From positions 1 to 48,381 of the forward strand of contig JBJEPX010000048.1 in assembly GCA_051881455.1 (NCBI GenBank): a stretch of 48,381 nucleotides of DNA, read 5' to 3'. Each line of letters opens with the position of its first letter. Positions within the stretch are counted from its first letter, which is position 1. The position numbers were made by a program, and so were the translations under genes. This DNA is from Fimenecus sp051881455 (lineage in GTDB: Bacteria > Bacillota > Clostridia > Oscillospirales > Acutalibacteraceae). This document shows positions 25,066 to 32,835 of the stretch, piece by piece. The notes under the pieces are model-generated. The model saw only the letters and a program-made list of their open reading frames with translations. It had not been told where the DNA came from and searched no databases.

Positions 25066-25866
25066 ATGAAAAGCAAAATTGAAATTTCATGTCCTCCCGT
25101 TTTTGATTTAGGGCTGTGCTTGGACTGCGGTCAGGCGTTCCGTTGGACAAAGGACGGCAACCGTTGGAGCGGAGTTGCTTTTGGTAAAGCGCTTACCACG
25201 GAACAACAGGACGGCAAGCTGATTTTTTACAACTGCACGCAGGAGGATTTTGATGAAATATGGAAACCATATTTTGATCTTGACTGCGACTATGAAAAAA
25301 TAGTGTCTTTATATGACGATGAGTATTTAAAAGCCGCCGTAAGGGAATACAGTGGCATACGGATTTTGCGGCAGGAGCCATGGGAGGCGCTTTGTTCCTT
25401 TATCATTTCCCAAAACAACAATATTCCCCGAATTAAAGGTATCATTGAGCGACTTTGTAATACTTTCGGTGAGGGGGACGAGGACTGTAAGAGCTTTCCG
25501 TCAGCAGAAAGGCTTGCTGAATTGTCTGTTGAGGATTTAGCACCGTTGCGCTCAGGCTTTCGTGCCAAATACATAATCGACGCAGCTCAAAAGGTAGCGG
25601 AAGGCTCGGTTGATTTTGCAAAAATTGACAGTATGCCCATTGAGTTTGGCAGAGAAGAACTGCAAAAAATCAAGGGCGTGGGCGCAAAGGTTGCGGAGTG
25701 CACTCTTCTCTACGGATTCCACAAAACCGAGGCTTTCCCCGTTGATGTATGGGTAAAGCGCATTATGGCGGAAATGTATCCCACAGGACTCCCCGAATGC
25801 ACAAAAGGCACCGAGGGCATAGCCCAGCAGTACCTTTTCCATTGGCGAAGAATGAGAGATAAATAA
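25066..25866 (+). CDS. 8-oxoguanine DNA glycosylase, OGG1-type (HhH-GPD)
   Basis: A 266-aa bifunctional glycosylase/AP lyase that removes 8-oxoguanine from DNA. The N-terminal OGG_N domain includes CLDCGQAFRWTKDG (given by its core GQAFRW), then the helix-hairpin-helix with KIKGVGAKVAECTLLYG, catalytic Lys208, and the Gly/Pro-rich loop ending in PVDVWVKR with Asp227. SFIISQNNNIPRIKGIIERL is the usual preceding block. The open frame begins 36 codons earlier, but those residues are AT-rich noise; AAGGGTGA seven bases before the ATG at 25066 marks the start. A single gene with its own terminator. Confidence 0.92.
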   Translation: MKSKIEISCPPVFDLGLCLDCGQAFRWTKDGNRWSGVAFGKALTTEQQDGKLIFYNCTQEDFDEIWKPYFDLDCDYEKIVSLYDDEYLKAAVREYSGIRILRQEPWEALCSFIISQNNNIPRIKGIIERLCNTFGEGDEDCKSFPSAERLAELSVEDLAPLRSGFRAKYIIDAAQKVAEGSVDFAKIDSMPIEFGREELQKIKGVGAKVAECTLLYGFHKTEAFPVDVWVKRIMAEMYPTGLPECTKGTEGIAQQYLFHWRRMRDK

Positions 25867-25879
25867 TACAGTAAAAATT

Positions 25880-25912
25880 AAGGGGCTGTAAAAAAACAGC
25901 CCCTTCTATTTT
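25880..25912 (+). terminator. Terminator of the glycosylase gene
   Basis: 9-bp stem AAGGGGCTG/CAGCCCCTT (25880-25888, 25897-25905) followed by CTATTTTA. The A-rich loop and flanks may let it work for the convergent lipoprotein gene as well. Confidence 0.85.
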
Positions 25913-25921
25913 ATACTTTAT

Positions 25922-26584
25922 TTACGGCATTTCAACATCGCCGTAAACCCACTTGCCGTCATATTTGCAAAGGGTAATAATCTTTGCGGCGCTTTGCTTA
26001 TTCTTACTGCCCTCTATGGTATAGTCAAAATCAATTTCACGGAATTCCTCTGCCTTTGATGGGTCAAAATATCTTGCGGAAGAAAATCCGCCGTTTTCAA
26101 GCTTTGCAAGGATATTGATAATTTTTTCTTCCCTTTCCTCAGGGGTACACACATTATTCTCAACTATTTCAAATGTGATTTTAAAATCCTCGCCGAATTG
26201 GATTTTTAAGGCGTCCTCCTGAATTGCGGATTGTTTCTTTAAAAAATCCGTGTAGCTGTTTATCTCTGTGCCCAAACTCTCTGAGAGGTCTTTGTAAACG
26301 ACTGTTCTGTCCATTCCCTTGTCGGAAATTTTGTCTTCAAACGCCTTGTCCACATCTACAAACGAATATCCCAACACCGTTGCCATATCAGACTTTATAA
26401 CAGCGGGAATAATCACATTTGCAAGTTCCTGTGCTGTCATCAAAGCTTCTGTTGTAGGCTCCGTTGAGGAGGGGGGTTCTGTGCCGTCTTTTTCGTTTTT
26501 GCAGGCTGAAAGACCTACCGCCATTGAAATCACGAGCAGGTCAGCTATAACCGCAAGGAGTCTCCTCGATTTAAACAATCTCAT
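25922..26584 (-). CDS. Putative lipoprotein of unknown function
   Basis: A 220-aa protein with a basic N-terminus, hydrophobic segment and lipobox (VGLSAC, modified Cys at about residue 28), followed by a flexible Ser/Thr/Pro-rich linker, so a membrane-anchored surface lipoprotein. The rest is a mixed alpha/beta domain with a Tyr/Trp-containing end, ITLCKYDGKWVYGDVEM, a pattern shared by many Clostridia lipoproteins of the DUF4878/NTF2-like type. No specific role can be assigned. It follows the next gene by 12 bp and is probably co-transcribed with it. Confidence 0.75.
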   Translation of the reverse strand: MRLFKSRRLLAVIADLLVISMAVGLSACKNEKDGTEPPSSTEPTTEALMTAQELANVIIPAVIKSDMATVLGYSFVDVDKAFEDKISDKGMDRTVVYKDLSESLGTEINSYTDFLKKQSAIQEDALKIQFGEDFKITFEIVENNVCTPEEREEKIINILAKLENGGFSSARYFDPSKAEEFREIDFDYTIEGSKNKQSAAKIITLCKYDGKWVYGDVEMP

Positions 26585-26596
26585 ACCGGATCCCCC

Positions 26597-27472
26597 TTAC
26601 TGTTGAGGCATCTGATTTTGAAGCATGGACGCCATCATTCCCTTTTTCTGCTTGCGGGGCTTGAACTTCGGGGGATTTTTAAGCTTTTCCTTTGCTTTTT
26701 TACCTGCAGAAGACGCAAGATAAGCATTCACTGCATAGAGCATATCGCGGAAATCATCATCCGTTATTTCCGCACTGCATCTTTCCAAAAGCTCGCTGTC
26801 GTTATTGATTTCGCCTAAAATGGTAACTACAACAAGGTCCTGAACATCATTAGTACCGTTCTCGTAAATATCGCTGAGAATTTTGAAAAGCTTTTTAAGC
26901 ATTTGCTTATCGTTTGAGCGTATTGTTTCCATAATACACTTATTTGCGTGATTTACAAAGAAATCCTCCGCCAAAAATTCATCGTATCTTTGGAAATTAT
27001 CCTTATACTCCTCTTTGAGTTCGGGATAAAGCGTGGCAATACGGTTTGCGAGAGTGTTTGCATCATAAGACATACCGTTTTTAACAGCCGTTCTCGAAAT
27101 TGTTGCGGGAGCTTTTTTTGCGGCTTTCTTCGCTTTTTTGCCGTAAAAACTGTCAACGGTGTCGTTAATCTCATTGCAAAGGGACTTAATATCTCTTTCC
27201 TCAAAGGTATCAAGATCCATAAGGTTTGACGCCGACTTTGAAAACTCGCCGTCACCGTCTTTTTCTTTTATATCAAGAATATTGTCATGGCTTTCAAAGC
27301 GAACCGTAAGACTGTTTTTCGTAATCTCAATATATTCGCTCTCTCCGTCCGAAAATACAGGCGCATCGCCTTTTTCAATATTCTCGGGAACGCTTACCTT
27401 AAAGCCGTTTGCTTCAAAGTTATCACAACAGCCTTTTAAAATAAGTGAAAGTGCTTCTTTTCTTTCAAACAT
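26597..27472 (-). CDS. Hypothetical protein with basic hinge and C-terminus
   Basis: I do not recognise this 291-aa protein. Residues 1-100 form a possible alpha/beta domain ending in an acidic patch. A lysine/alanine-rich linker follows (GKKAKKAAKKAPA, near residues 110-122). The second half, about 135-260, is mostly helical (LYPELKEEYKDNFQRYDEFLAEDFF). The C-terminus is basic and Met/Gln-rich (KPRKQKKGMMASM). No signal peptide or membrane segment. It lies upstream of the lipoprotein gene in a two-gene leftward unit, divergent from ddl; a promoter with ATGACA-17-TATATT can be read on the minus strand in the ~145-bp gap. Confidence 0.7.
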   Translation of the reverse strand: MFERKEALSLILKGCCDNFEANGFKVSVPENIEKGDAPVFSDGESEYIEITKNSLTVRFESHDNILDIKEKDGDGEFSKSASNLMDLDTFEERDIKSLCNEINDTVDSFYGKKAKKAAKKAPATISRTAVKNGMSYDANTLANRIATLYPELKEEYKDNFQRYDEFLAEDFFVNHANKCIMETIRSNDKQMLKKLFKILSDIYENGTNDVQDLVVVTILGEINNDSELLERCSAEITDDDFRDMLYAVNAYLASSAGKKAKEKLKNPPKFKPRKQKKGMMASMLQNQMPQQ

Positions 27473-27557
27473 ATTGTTACCTCATTAAAACATAGTATTT
27501 CTTATATAATATAACACACTTATCCCCGTTTGTCATTAAAAATTTTTGAACATTTGA

Positions 27558-27586
27558 TTGATAAGTAAAATATAATATGATATAAT
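27558..27586 (+). promoter_or_regulatory. Promoter of the ddl-DUF1934-argS operon
   Basis: TTGATA (27558-27563), 17 bp, TATAAT (27581-27586), 31 bp before the ddl start. Confidence 0.8.
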
Positions 27587-27617
27587 TTTATGAATTTCTG
27601 TTTTAGGAGTGATATTT

Positions 27618-28700
27618 ATGAAAAACGCTCTTATCATTTTCGGCGGTGTTTCCTCTGAGCACGATATTTCTCTGCTCTCCGCTTCTTCGGTTATCAGAAA
27701 CATTCCCAAGGACAAATATAATGTTATTATGCTGGGAATTACCAAGCAGGGCGAGATGTATTTGTATGATGGGGATTTTAAAAATCTGCCGGAGGACAAA
27801 TGGCTGAATGACAAGGCTTTACTTAAAAAAGCGGTAATTTCAACCGACAGAAATGACAGAGGTATTATAGTTTTCAATGAAAACGGTTTAGAAAAAATTA
27901 AAATTGATGTTTGTTTTCCCGTGCTTCACGGTAAAAACGGTGAGGACGGAACAATGCAGGGGCTTTTAACCGTTGCAGGTATTCCCTTTGTGGGATGCGG
28001 CACAATGGCTTCCGCCGTTTGTATGGATAAAGCCATGACAAACAGTATTTGCGATGTAAACGGTATTCCACAGGCAAAATGGAAATACATAACGCTTCAC
28101 GATTTTACATTAAGAGGCAGGGAGTTTGCCCGTGAATGTGAAGAGTATCTCGGACTTCCCGTATTCATTAAGCCTGCCAACGCCGGCTCCTCTGTGGGCG
28201 TGCGCAAGGCAAAAACCGTTGACGAAATATATTCCGCACTTGAATATGCCTTCTCTTTTGACGACAGAGTTGTTGTAGAAGAGGGCATTGACGGCATTGA
28301 GGTTGAATGTGCGGTTATGGGCAACGATGAGCCTTTTGCAGGGGCGGTGGGCGAAATTGAGCCCTGCAATGAGTTTTATGATTTTAACGCAAAGTATATC
28401 GATAACAAAAGCGGTCTGCATATTCCTGCAAGACTTTCGGAAGAAAAGCGTGAAGAAATCCGCACCCTTGCAGTTAAAGCATACAAGGCGTGGGGCTGCA
28501 CGGGGCTTGCACGCGTTGACTTTTTCGTAAGACACAGTGACGGAAAGGTGCTTTTAAACGAGCCCAACACAATCCCCGGATTTACTTCAATCAGTATGTA
28601 TCCTATGCTTATGGAAAAAGCGGGGATTTCTTACGGCGAGCTCATTGACAAACTTTGTACTTTTGCGATTGAAAAGTGGGAAAAGGAATTTTCAAAATGA
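27618..28700 (+). CDS. ddl: D-alanine--D-alanine ligase
   Basis: ATP-grasp ligase that makes the D-Ala-D-Ala dipeptide of peptidoglycan. 360 aa. The N-terminal GGVSSEHDISLLSA block, the ATP-grasp KPANAGSSVGVRKA, and the C-terminal Mg/ATP region RVDFF...NEPNTIPGFTSISMYP are all present, and a YDFNAKY segment in the omega loop fits D-Ala rather than D-lactate specificity. A GTG nine bases earlier is in frame, but AGGAG spacing favours the ATG at 27618. Its stop overlaps the DUF1934 start by 4 bp (ATGA). First gene of an operon with DUF1934 and argS. Confidence 0.95.
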   Translation: MKNALIIFGGVSSEHDISLLSASSVIRNIPKDKYNVIMLGITKQGEMYLYDGDFKNLPEDKWLNDKALLKKAVISTDRNDRGIIVFNENGLEKIKIDVCFPVLHGKNGEDGTMQGLLTVAGIPFVGCGTMASAVCMDKAMTNSICDVNGIPQAKWKYITLHDFTLRGREFARECEEYLGLPVFIKPANAGSSVGVRKAKTVDEIYSALEYAFSFDDRVVVEEGIDGIEVECAVMGNDEPFAGAVGEIEPCNEFYDFNAKYIDNKSGLHIPARLSEEKREEIRTLAVKAYKAWGCTGLARVDFFVRHSDGKVLLNEPNTIPGFTSISMYPMLMEKAGISYGELIDKLCTFAIEKWEKEFSK

Positions 28701-29119
28701 AAAAGGACGCTGTAATTAAAATTGTCAGTATTCAATCTACCGACGAGGGCAGAGATACCGCCGAAATGACCGTTGCAGGCACCGTCTGCCACGAGAACGG
28801 CACAAGCGTTATTGAATACATTGAGGATAATGAAGAAACGGGCGAAGAACGTACAAGTCTTACCGTTACGGAAGGAGCGGCAGTAAGCATAGTCCGCGAG
28901 GGGCAGTTCAGCTCGGAAATGTGCGTTGAGAAAAACCGCCGCCACCATACATATTACAAAACTCCCTACGGTGAGTTTACCATGGGGATTTACGGAAATG
29001 ATGTAAACTGGTTCAGAAACGGCAAAAACAGCGTGCTTAAAATGAAATATACCTTAGATTTTAACAACGGTTATGTTTCGGAAAACAGTATGAACATTTA
29101 CATTGAAGAAAAACAGTAG
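28697..29119 (+). CDS. DUF1934 (YwiB-like) beta-barrel protein
   Basis: A 140-aa protein that matches the DUF1934/YwiB pattern: N-terminal MKKDAVIKIVS, a central EDGE-rich lipocalin-like set of strands, TYYKTPYGEFTMGIYGNDV, and a C-terminal KMKYTLDFNNGYVSENSMNIYIEE. Function unknown in the family, although it is a common direct neighbour of argS in Firmicutes (as in B. subtilis ywiB-argS), and that is the case here too. It shares 4 bp with ddl. A strong hairpin starts in its stop codon and separates it from argS. Confidence 0.87.
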   Translation: MKKDAVIKIVSIQSTDEGRDTAEMTVAGTVCHENGTSVIEYIEDNEETGEERTSLTVTEGAAVSIVREGQFSSEMCVEKNRRHHTYYKTPYGEFTMGIYGNDVNWFRNGKNSVLKMKYTLDFNNGYVSENSMNIYIEEKQ

Positions 29120-29162
29120 GGTAACGGTAATAATCCGTGGTTCGGATTATCGACGTTACCCT
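29118..29162 (+). other. Perfect nested hairpin between DUF1934 and argS
   Basis: Outer stem AGGGTAACG/CGTTACCCT (29118-29126, 29154-29162) and inner stem ATAATCCG/CGGATTAT (29130-29137, 29143-29150) form one long stem. No T-run follows, so it is not a normal terminator. It may be an RNA-processing or stability element that sets argS expression, since the argS ribosome site AAGGAACG comes just behind it. Confidence 0.75.
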
Positions 29163-29188
29163 AAGTACGAAAGGAACGAACGAAAAAA

Positions 29189-30931
29189 ATGTCAGATACA
29201 GTAAAGAAAGCGACAGAACAGCTTCACACTCTCATAATCGACGCTCTCGGCAGAGCGGTTTCGGAAGGTGAACTGCCCGAGGAGGCAATTCCCGCGTTTA
29301 ACATTGAAATTCCCGCAAACCGTGACAACGGCGACTACTCAACAAACCTTGCGTTTGTTTGCGCAAAGGCTTTCCGCTGTGCGCCTAGGAAAATTGCCGA
29401 CGCAGTGGCAAAATACATTGATTTGAACGGCACATATTTTTCCGATTGCTCCGTAGCAGGGGCAGGCTTTATCAACTTTACCCTTGCAGGGGAATTTTAT
29501 GCCGATGTTCTTCTCGACATAAAAAATTCAGGTGAAAATTACGGCAGAAGCGATTACGGCAAGGGCAAAAGAGTCAATGTTGAATTCGTTTCGGCAAACC
29601 CCACAGGTCCTATGCACATAGGCAACGCAAGAGGCGGCGCTTTGGGTGACTGTCTTGCGGCTGTTCTTTCGGCGGCAGGTTATGAGGTCGAGAGAGAATT
29701 TTATATTAACGACGCAGGAAATCAAATTGAAAAATTCGGTATGTCCCTTGATATACGCTATCAACAGCTCCATTTGGGCGAAAATGCCCCCGAACTGCCT
29801 GAGGACAGCTATCACGGCGCTGATATTATCGAGCGTGCAAAGGAATTTTCCCAAATTTACGGCGATGAGTTTATAAATAAGAGTGAGGCAGAACGCAGGA
29901 AGGCTCTTGTAGATTTTGCGTTGCCTAAAAACATTGAGGGGCTTAAAACGGCTCTCGGCGCATACCGTATAAACTATGACACATGGTTCCATGAAAGCGA
30001 ACTTCACAAGGGCGCAATAAAAGAGGTTGTGGACATACTTACCGCCAACGGCATGACATATGAAAAGGACGGCGCTCTCTGGTACAAAAACAAAGAGGTA
30101 CAGACGAAAAAGCTTTTGTCCCAAGGCAAAACACAGGAGCAGATTGACAAGCTTGAATTAAAGGACGATGTGCTTATCCGCCAAAACGGCAATCCCACAT
30201 ATTTTGCCGCTGATATTGCATATCACCGCAACAAGCTTGTTGACCGTGGCTTTGACAAGGCTATTGATGTTTGGGGTGCGGACCATCACGGTCATGTTGC
30301 CCGTCTTAAAGGTGCTCTTGATTCCATAGGACTTGACGGCGACCGTCTTGATATAGTGCTTATGCAGCTTGTAAATCTTGTTAAGGACGGAAAGCCCGTT
30401 AAGGTTTCAAAGCGCAGCGGCAACGCCATTACCCTTGTTGATTTGCTTGACGAAGTTCCCGTTGACGCCGCAAGATTTTTCTTCAATCTCCGTGAGCCCG
30501 GCTCAACAATCGACTTTGATTTAGGGCTTGCAGTAAGCGAAAACTCACAAAATCCCGTTTATTACTGCCAATATGCCAACGCCCGTATCCACAGTATTAT
30601 CCGCAAGGTAGAGGCAGACGGTATTTCTTTGCGTGACTGCACAAGAGAAGAGCTTAAATTGCTGACAGCACCCGAGGAAATCGAGCTTATCCGTCACCTT
30701 GCCGCATTTACGGACGAAATTATTGCGGCGGCAAAAAATTATGACCCTGCAAAGATTACACGCTATTGCATAGATTTGGCAACGCTTTTCCATAAATTCT
30801 ATAACGCCTGCCGTGTTGCGGTTGATGACGAAGCGCTTATGCAATCGCGCCTTACTCTTTGCTCCTGCGTATCAATGGTGCTTACAAACATTCTTACAAT
30901 GTTCCGTATCTCCGCACCTGAGTCGATGTAA
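29189..30931 (+). CDS. argS: Arginyl-tRNA synthetase
   Basis: Class I aaRS that charges tRNA-Arg. 580 aa, within the normal range. The N-terminal Add1 domain is seen in IEIPANRDNGDYSTNLAF, the HIGH signature is in SANPTGPMHIGNARGGALGD (His143-Asn146, cited in part), and the KMSKS-like site is KVSKRSGNAITL. The C-terminal anticodon-binding domain contains the FHKFYNACRV block, and the end is shorter than the usual ...RM by one residue (APESM). Last gene of the ddl operon, with a terminator after it. Confidence 0.97.
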   Translation: MSDTVKKATEQLHTLIIDALGRAVSEGELPEEAIPAFNIEIPANRDNGDYSTNLAFVCAKAFRCAPRKIADAVAKYIDLNGTYFSDCSVAGAGFINFTLAGEFYADVLLDIKNSGENYGRSDYGKGKRVNVEFVSANPTGPMHIGNARGGALGDCLAAVLSAAGYEVEREFYINDAGNQIEKFGMSLDIRYQQLHLGENAPELPEDSYHGADIIERAKEFSQIYGDEFINKSEAERRKALVDFALPKNIEGLKTALGAYRINYDTWFHESELHKGAIKEVVDILTANGMTYEKDGALWYKNKEVQTKKLLSQGKTQEQIDKLELKDDVLIRQNGNPTYFAADIAYHRNKLVDRGFDKAIDVWGADHHGHVARLKGALDSIGLDGDRLDIVLMQLVNLVKDGKPVKVSKRSGNAITLVDLLDEVPVDAARFFFNLREPGSTIDFDLGLAVSENSQNPVYYCQYANARIHSIIRKVEADGISLRDCTREELKLLTAPEEIELIRHLAAFTDEIIAAAKNYDPAKITRYCIDLATLFHKFYNACRVAVDDEALMQSRLTLCSCVSMVLTNILTMFRISAPESM

Positions 30932-30954
30932 GGTAAATTCCAATTAATATATGA

Positions 30955-30988
30955 AACAGCTCGGCAATGATGTCGGGCTGTTTTTTTA
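30955..30988 (+). terminator. Terminator of argS
   Basis: Stem AACAGCTCG/CGGGCTGTT (with a G-T pair) and a run of seven T's (30981-30987). Confidence 0.85.
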
Positions 30989-31017
30989 TTGTGAAAACAT
31001 AAAATTTTATGTATATC

Positions 31018-31043
31018 GTAGGGGCGATTCACGAATCGCCCGC
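31018..31043 (+). repeat. Palindromic GTAGGGGCGATTC unit
   Basis: GTAGGGGCGATTC followed by ACGAATCGCCCGC: a hairpin with CGATTC/GAATCG arms and the constant GTAGGGG edge. Identical unit at 47605-47630; inverted forms at 34764-34789 and 35898-35923. Confidence 0.85.
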
Positions 31044-31058
31044 AAAGTTATGGACAAT

Positions 31059-31301
31059 CTATTCAATTTCCTGTTCAAGATTTTTAAAAGCTTCAGTATC
31101 AAAAAACTCTGTAATTGTAATGCCCAATCCGTCGCAAAGCTTCTTAATGGTGGTTATACCGGGATTTTTGCTTTGATTGTAAATAATAGATTTAACGGTT
31201 GTGTACGGCACGCCCGATATAGTTGCCAAGCGACAGAAGTTCAAGCCTCTTTCGTTACATAATTCCTCTATTCGCTGTTTTGTAGCCTCAGCAACAGTCA
31301 T
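31059..31301 (-). CDS. XRE-family HTH transcriptional regulator (Cro/CI type, small)
   Basis: An 80-aa DNA-binding protein that is almost only the helix-turn-helix domain: LNFCRLATISGVPYTTVKSIIYNQ is the HTH (helices 2-3, residues about 22-45), followed by GITTIKKLCDGLGITITEFFDT, the usual end of SinR-like domains. The ATG at 31301 has AGGAG eight bases upstream; the longer frame to 31508 runs through the neighbouring gene and is not real. It lies 64 bp after the Spo0A-C-like gene on the same strand. Palindromic sites around its start suggest that it regulates itself and its neighbour (inference). Confidence 0.88.
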   Translation of the reverse strand: MTVAEATKQRIEELCNERGLNFCRLATISGVPYTTVKSIIYNQSKNPGITTIKKLCDGLGITITEFFDTEAFKNLEQEIE

Positions 31302-31347
31302 CAATATCACTCCTAACAAAACTATGATACTAGTTTTGCAGGAATGA

Positions 31348-31383
31348 TATAGACTATAAAATATACTAATTACTATATATAGT
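31348..31383. promoter_or_regulatory. Operator-like palindromes upstream of the XRE gene
   Basis: TATAGACTATA (31348-31358, perfect about a central A) and ACTATATATAGT (31372-31383, perfect). A close copy of the first, TATAGTCTAT, lies at 31570-31579 ahead of the Spo0A-C-like gene, so three related sites bracket the two genes. Confidence 0.55.
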
Positions 31384-31536
31384 CTTTTTTGCTTTGGTAG
31401 CAGCAAGTGCAATGAACATAGCCGGTTCAATTTCGTAGCCTGACGCATGCAAAGCCTTACGCATTTCTCTTTCAATCTCATCGGGGGTAGTGTTATGTTC
31501 CCTTGCAAGTTGTTCTAATATTTTCTGATAATTCAT
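31366..31536 (-). CDS. Small Spo0A C-terminal-domain-like protein (56 aa)
   Basis: A 56-aa ORF with a strong AAGGAGGCGA ribosome site six bases before its ATG at 31536. The middle, LAREHNTTPDEIEREMRKALHA (key parts HNTTPDEIER and RKALHA), resembles the DNA-recognition region of the Spo0A effector domain (FNTTASRVERAIRHAI in Bacillus). The second part, YEIEPAMFIALAATKAKK, is not in Spo0A. Similar short proteins are common in gut Clostridia and carry the Spo0A-C label, but they lack the receiver domain and half the effector domain. It precedes the XRE gene on the same strand, so the two probably form a unit. Whether it binds DNA is unknown. Confidence 0.65.
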   Translation of the reverse strand: MNYQKILEQLAREHNTTPDEIEREMRKALHASGYEIEPAMFIALAATKAKKTIYSN

Positions 31537-31569
31537 AATTTCGCCTCCTTTTAATAGTATAGTACAATA

Positions 31570-31579
31570 TATAGTCTAT
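31570..31579. promoter_or_regulatory. Operator-like palindrome upstream of the Spo0A-C-like gene
   Basis: TATAGTCTAT, matching ten of eleven positions of the palindrome TATAG-N-CTATA, about 35 bp upstream of the start codon, in the expected promoter area on the minus strand. Confidence 0.5.
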
Positions 31580-31633
31580 CAAAAATTGTCGAACTGTGTA
31601 AATAAACTTTATAATTTATAGGGGCAACAAGTT

Positions 31634-31904
31634 GTATGGGCGGGGTTCCTGCCCGCCCGTAAAATCACATATACACCAATTGCGGTATCGTAGGGGCTGG
31701 CGACCTCGACAGCCCGCAAAAATTTCGTAAAATTCACGGTGCGCCGAGTCGTCGCACCCTACAAAGTCACCGGTTGCGTAATGTAATTTGTAGAGAACGA
31801 TGCCTTTCACCGTCCCAAGTAATTTAAAATGATTACATATTGTTTTGAGATATACACCTCATCAGTCGGCTTCGCCGACAGCTTCCCCTCAAGGGGAAGC
31901 CGTT
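31634..31904. repeat. Palindromic repeat cluster (four to five units)
   Basis: Units in order: a GGGCGGG/CCCGCCC unit (31634-31660); the 73-bp composite GTAGGGGCTGG...CACCCTAC (31690-31762), almost identical to 11145-11218; a decayed GAACGATG...CGTCC unit (31790-31817); and a two-hairpin module with GTCGGCTTCGCCGAC and CTTCCCCTCAAGGGGAAG (31855-31904) followed by TTTTTG. The whole gap 31537-32019 contains the regulatory site above and these repeats; I see no gene in it. Confidence 0.83.
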
Positions 31905-32019
31905 TTTGCCTGTTTTTTTAGATTTTATTAAAATTAGTTTACATATATTTAATAATACTCTTTTATCATTGACGCAGGCTATAACGCGACTTATTATAAG
32001 GCTGTGGGAAGTGATAATT

Positions 32020-32670
32020 ATGACGACGGAAATGAGCAAAAAAGGAAGAATTACATATCAAAAGCTCTTTTGGCTTTTTATGGCGGGCAGTCTTTTGGGC
32101 GCGGTACTTGAAGGCTTTTGGTGCCTTATCGGCTACGGCAAGTGGGAAACTCATGTGGTATCAATGTGGGGTCCGTTCTGCATAATCTACGGCTTCGGTG
32201 CGGCGGGATTTTATATAGGCGCCGTGCTTATGGAGAAAAAAAGCGTTTTTCTGCGGTTTTTGGTTTTTGCCCTTATCGGCTCGGGCGTTGAATACATTTG
32301 CGGCTGGATTCTTGACCGCGGTCTTAATATGGAGGCTTGGAACTACCGCGCGCAGTTTTTGAATATTAACGGCTACATAAGCCTTAAAATGACGATTGTA
32401 TGGGGCGCTGTGGGAACGCTTTTCGGTATGTCTGTTCCCAAAGTCGATATGTTTTTTGAAAAAATGCAGGGCAAGGCGTGGGATATTGCCTGCGCCGTAC
32501 TTTCGGTATTTATGGCGGTAAATCTTGCGTTCACGGCAGTGTGCATTGTAAGGTGGGCACAGAGGCACAGAGGAATCGCCGCTTCGGGTAAAATAATCGA
32601 ACGCATCGACGAAAGATACAATGACGAAATGATGGCAAAACGCTTTTGCGAATGGAGATTTCTTAATTAA
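32020..32670 (+). CDS. CmpB-family (PF06541-like) membrane protein, putative ABC transporter permease
   Basis: A 216-aa integral membrane protein with about five hydrophobic segments. The N-terminal FMAGSLLGAVLEGFWCLIGYGKWETHVVSMWGPFCIIYGFGA (cores GSLLGAVLE and WGPFCIIYGFGA) and the later SGVEYICGWILDR and AWNYR are typical of the CmpB-type family, often labelled putative ABC transporter permease although real transport is unproven. The open frame starts at 31906, but the ATG at 32020 has GGGAAGTG before it. A single gene, followed by a hairpin (32691-32727) that may end its transcript. Confidence 0.82.
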   Translation: MTTEMSKKGRITYQKLFWLFMAGSLLGAVLEGFWCLIGYGKWETHVVSMWGPFCIIYGFGAAGFYIGAVLMEKKSVFLRFLVFALIGSGVEYICGWILDRGLNMEAWNYRAQFLNINGYISLKMTIVWGAVGTLFGMSVPKVDMFFEKMQGKAWDIACAVLSVFMAVNLAFTAVCIVRWAQRHRGIAASGKIIERIDERYNDEMMAKRFCEWRFLN

Positions 32671-32690
32671 GTATAATATAGACTGACACT

Positions 32691-32727
32691 ATGCGGCTTC
32701 GGCGGTGTATTTTCGCTGAAACCGCAT
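32691..32727 (+). terminator. Hairpin after the CmpB-like gene (possible terminator)
   Basis: 14-bp stem with one mismatch: ATGCGGCTTCGGCG (32691-32704) against CGCTGAAACCGCAT (32714-32727). The following TAAATTTGC is only weakly T-rich. Confidence 0.55.
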
Positions 32728-32767
32728 TAAATTTGCATAAATTGTTAATTTTTTGCCAAAAATCCTA

Positions 32768-32796
32768 TTGAAAAAATTTATCAGTAATTGTATAAT
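32768..32796 (+). promoter_or_regulatory. Strong promoter of the scaffold/GGGtGRT operon
   Basis: TTGAAA (32768-32773), 17 bp, TATAAT (32791-32796), 40 bp before the start codon. The leader contains AGGAG. Confidence 0.85.
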
Positions 32797-32835
32797 TACA
32801 AGGATAGGAAAAAAAGAAAGGAGTTTCATTTTATT

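Noticed and set aside
29118..29162. T-box or terminator in front of argS
   Set aside because: No T-box motif, no specifier loop and no U-tract; the hairpin is inside an operon.
31906..32019. N-terminal extension of the CmpB-like protein (38 residues)
   Set aside because: It runs from the repeat cluster; family-like sequence begins only at the ATG at 32020, which has a ribosome site.
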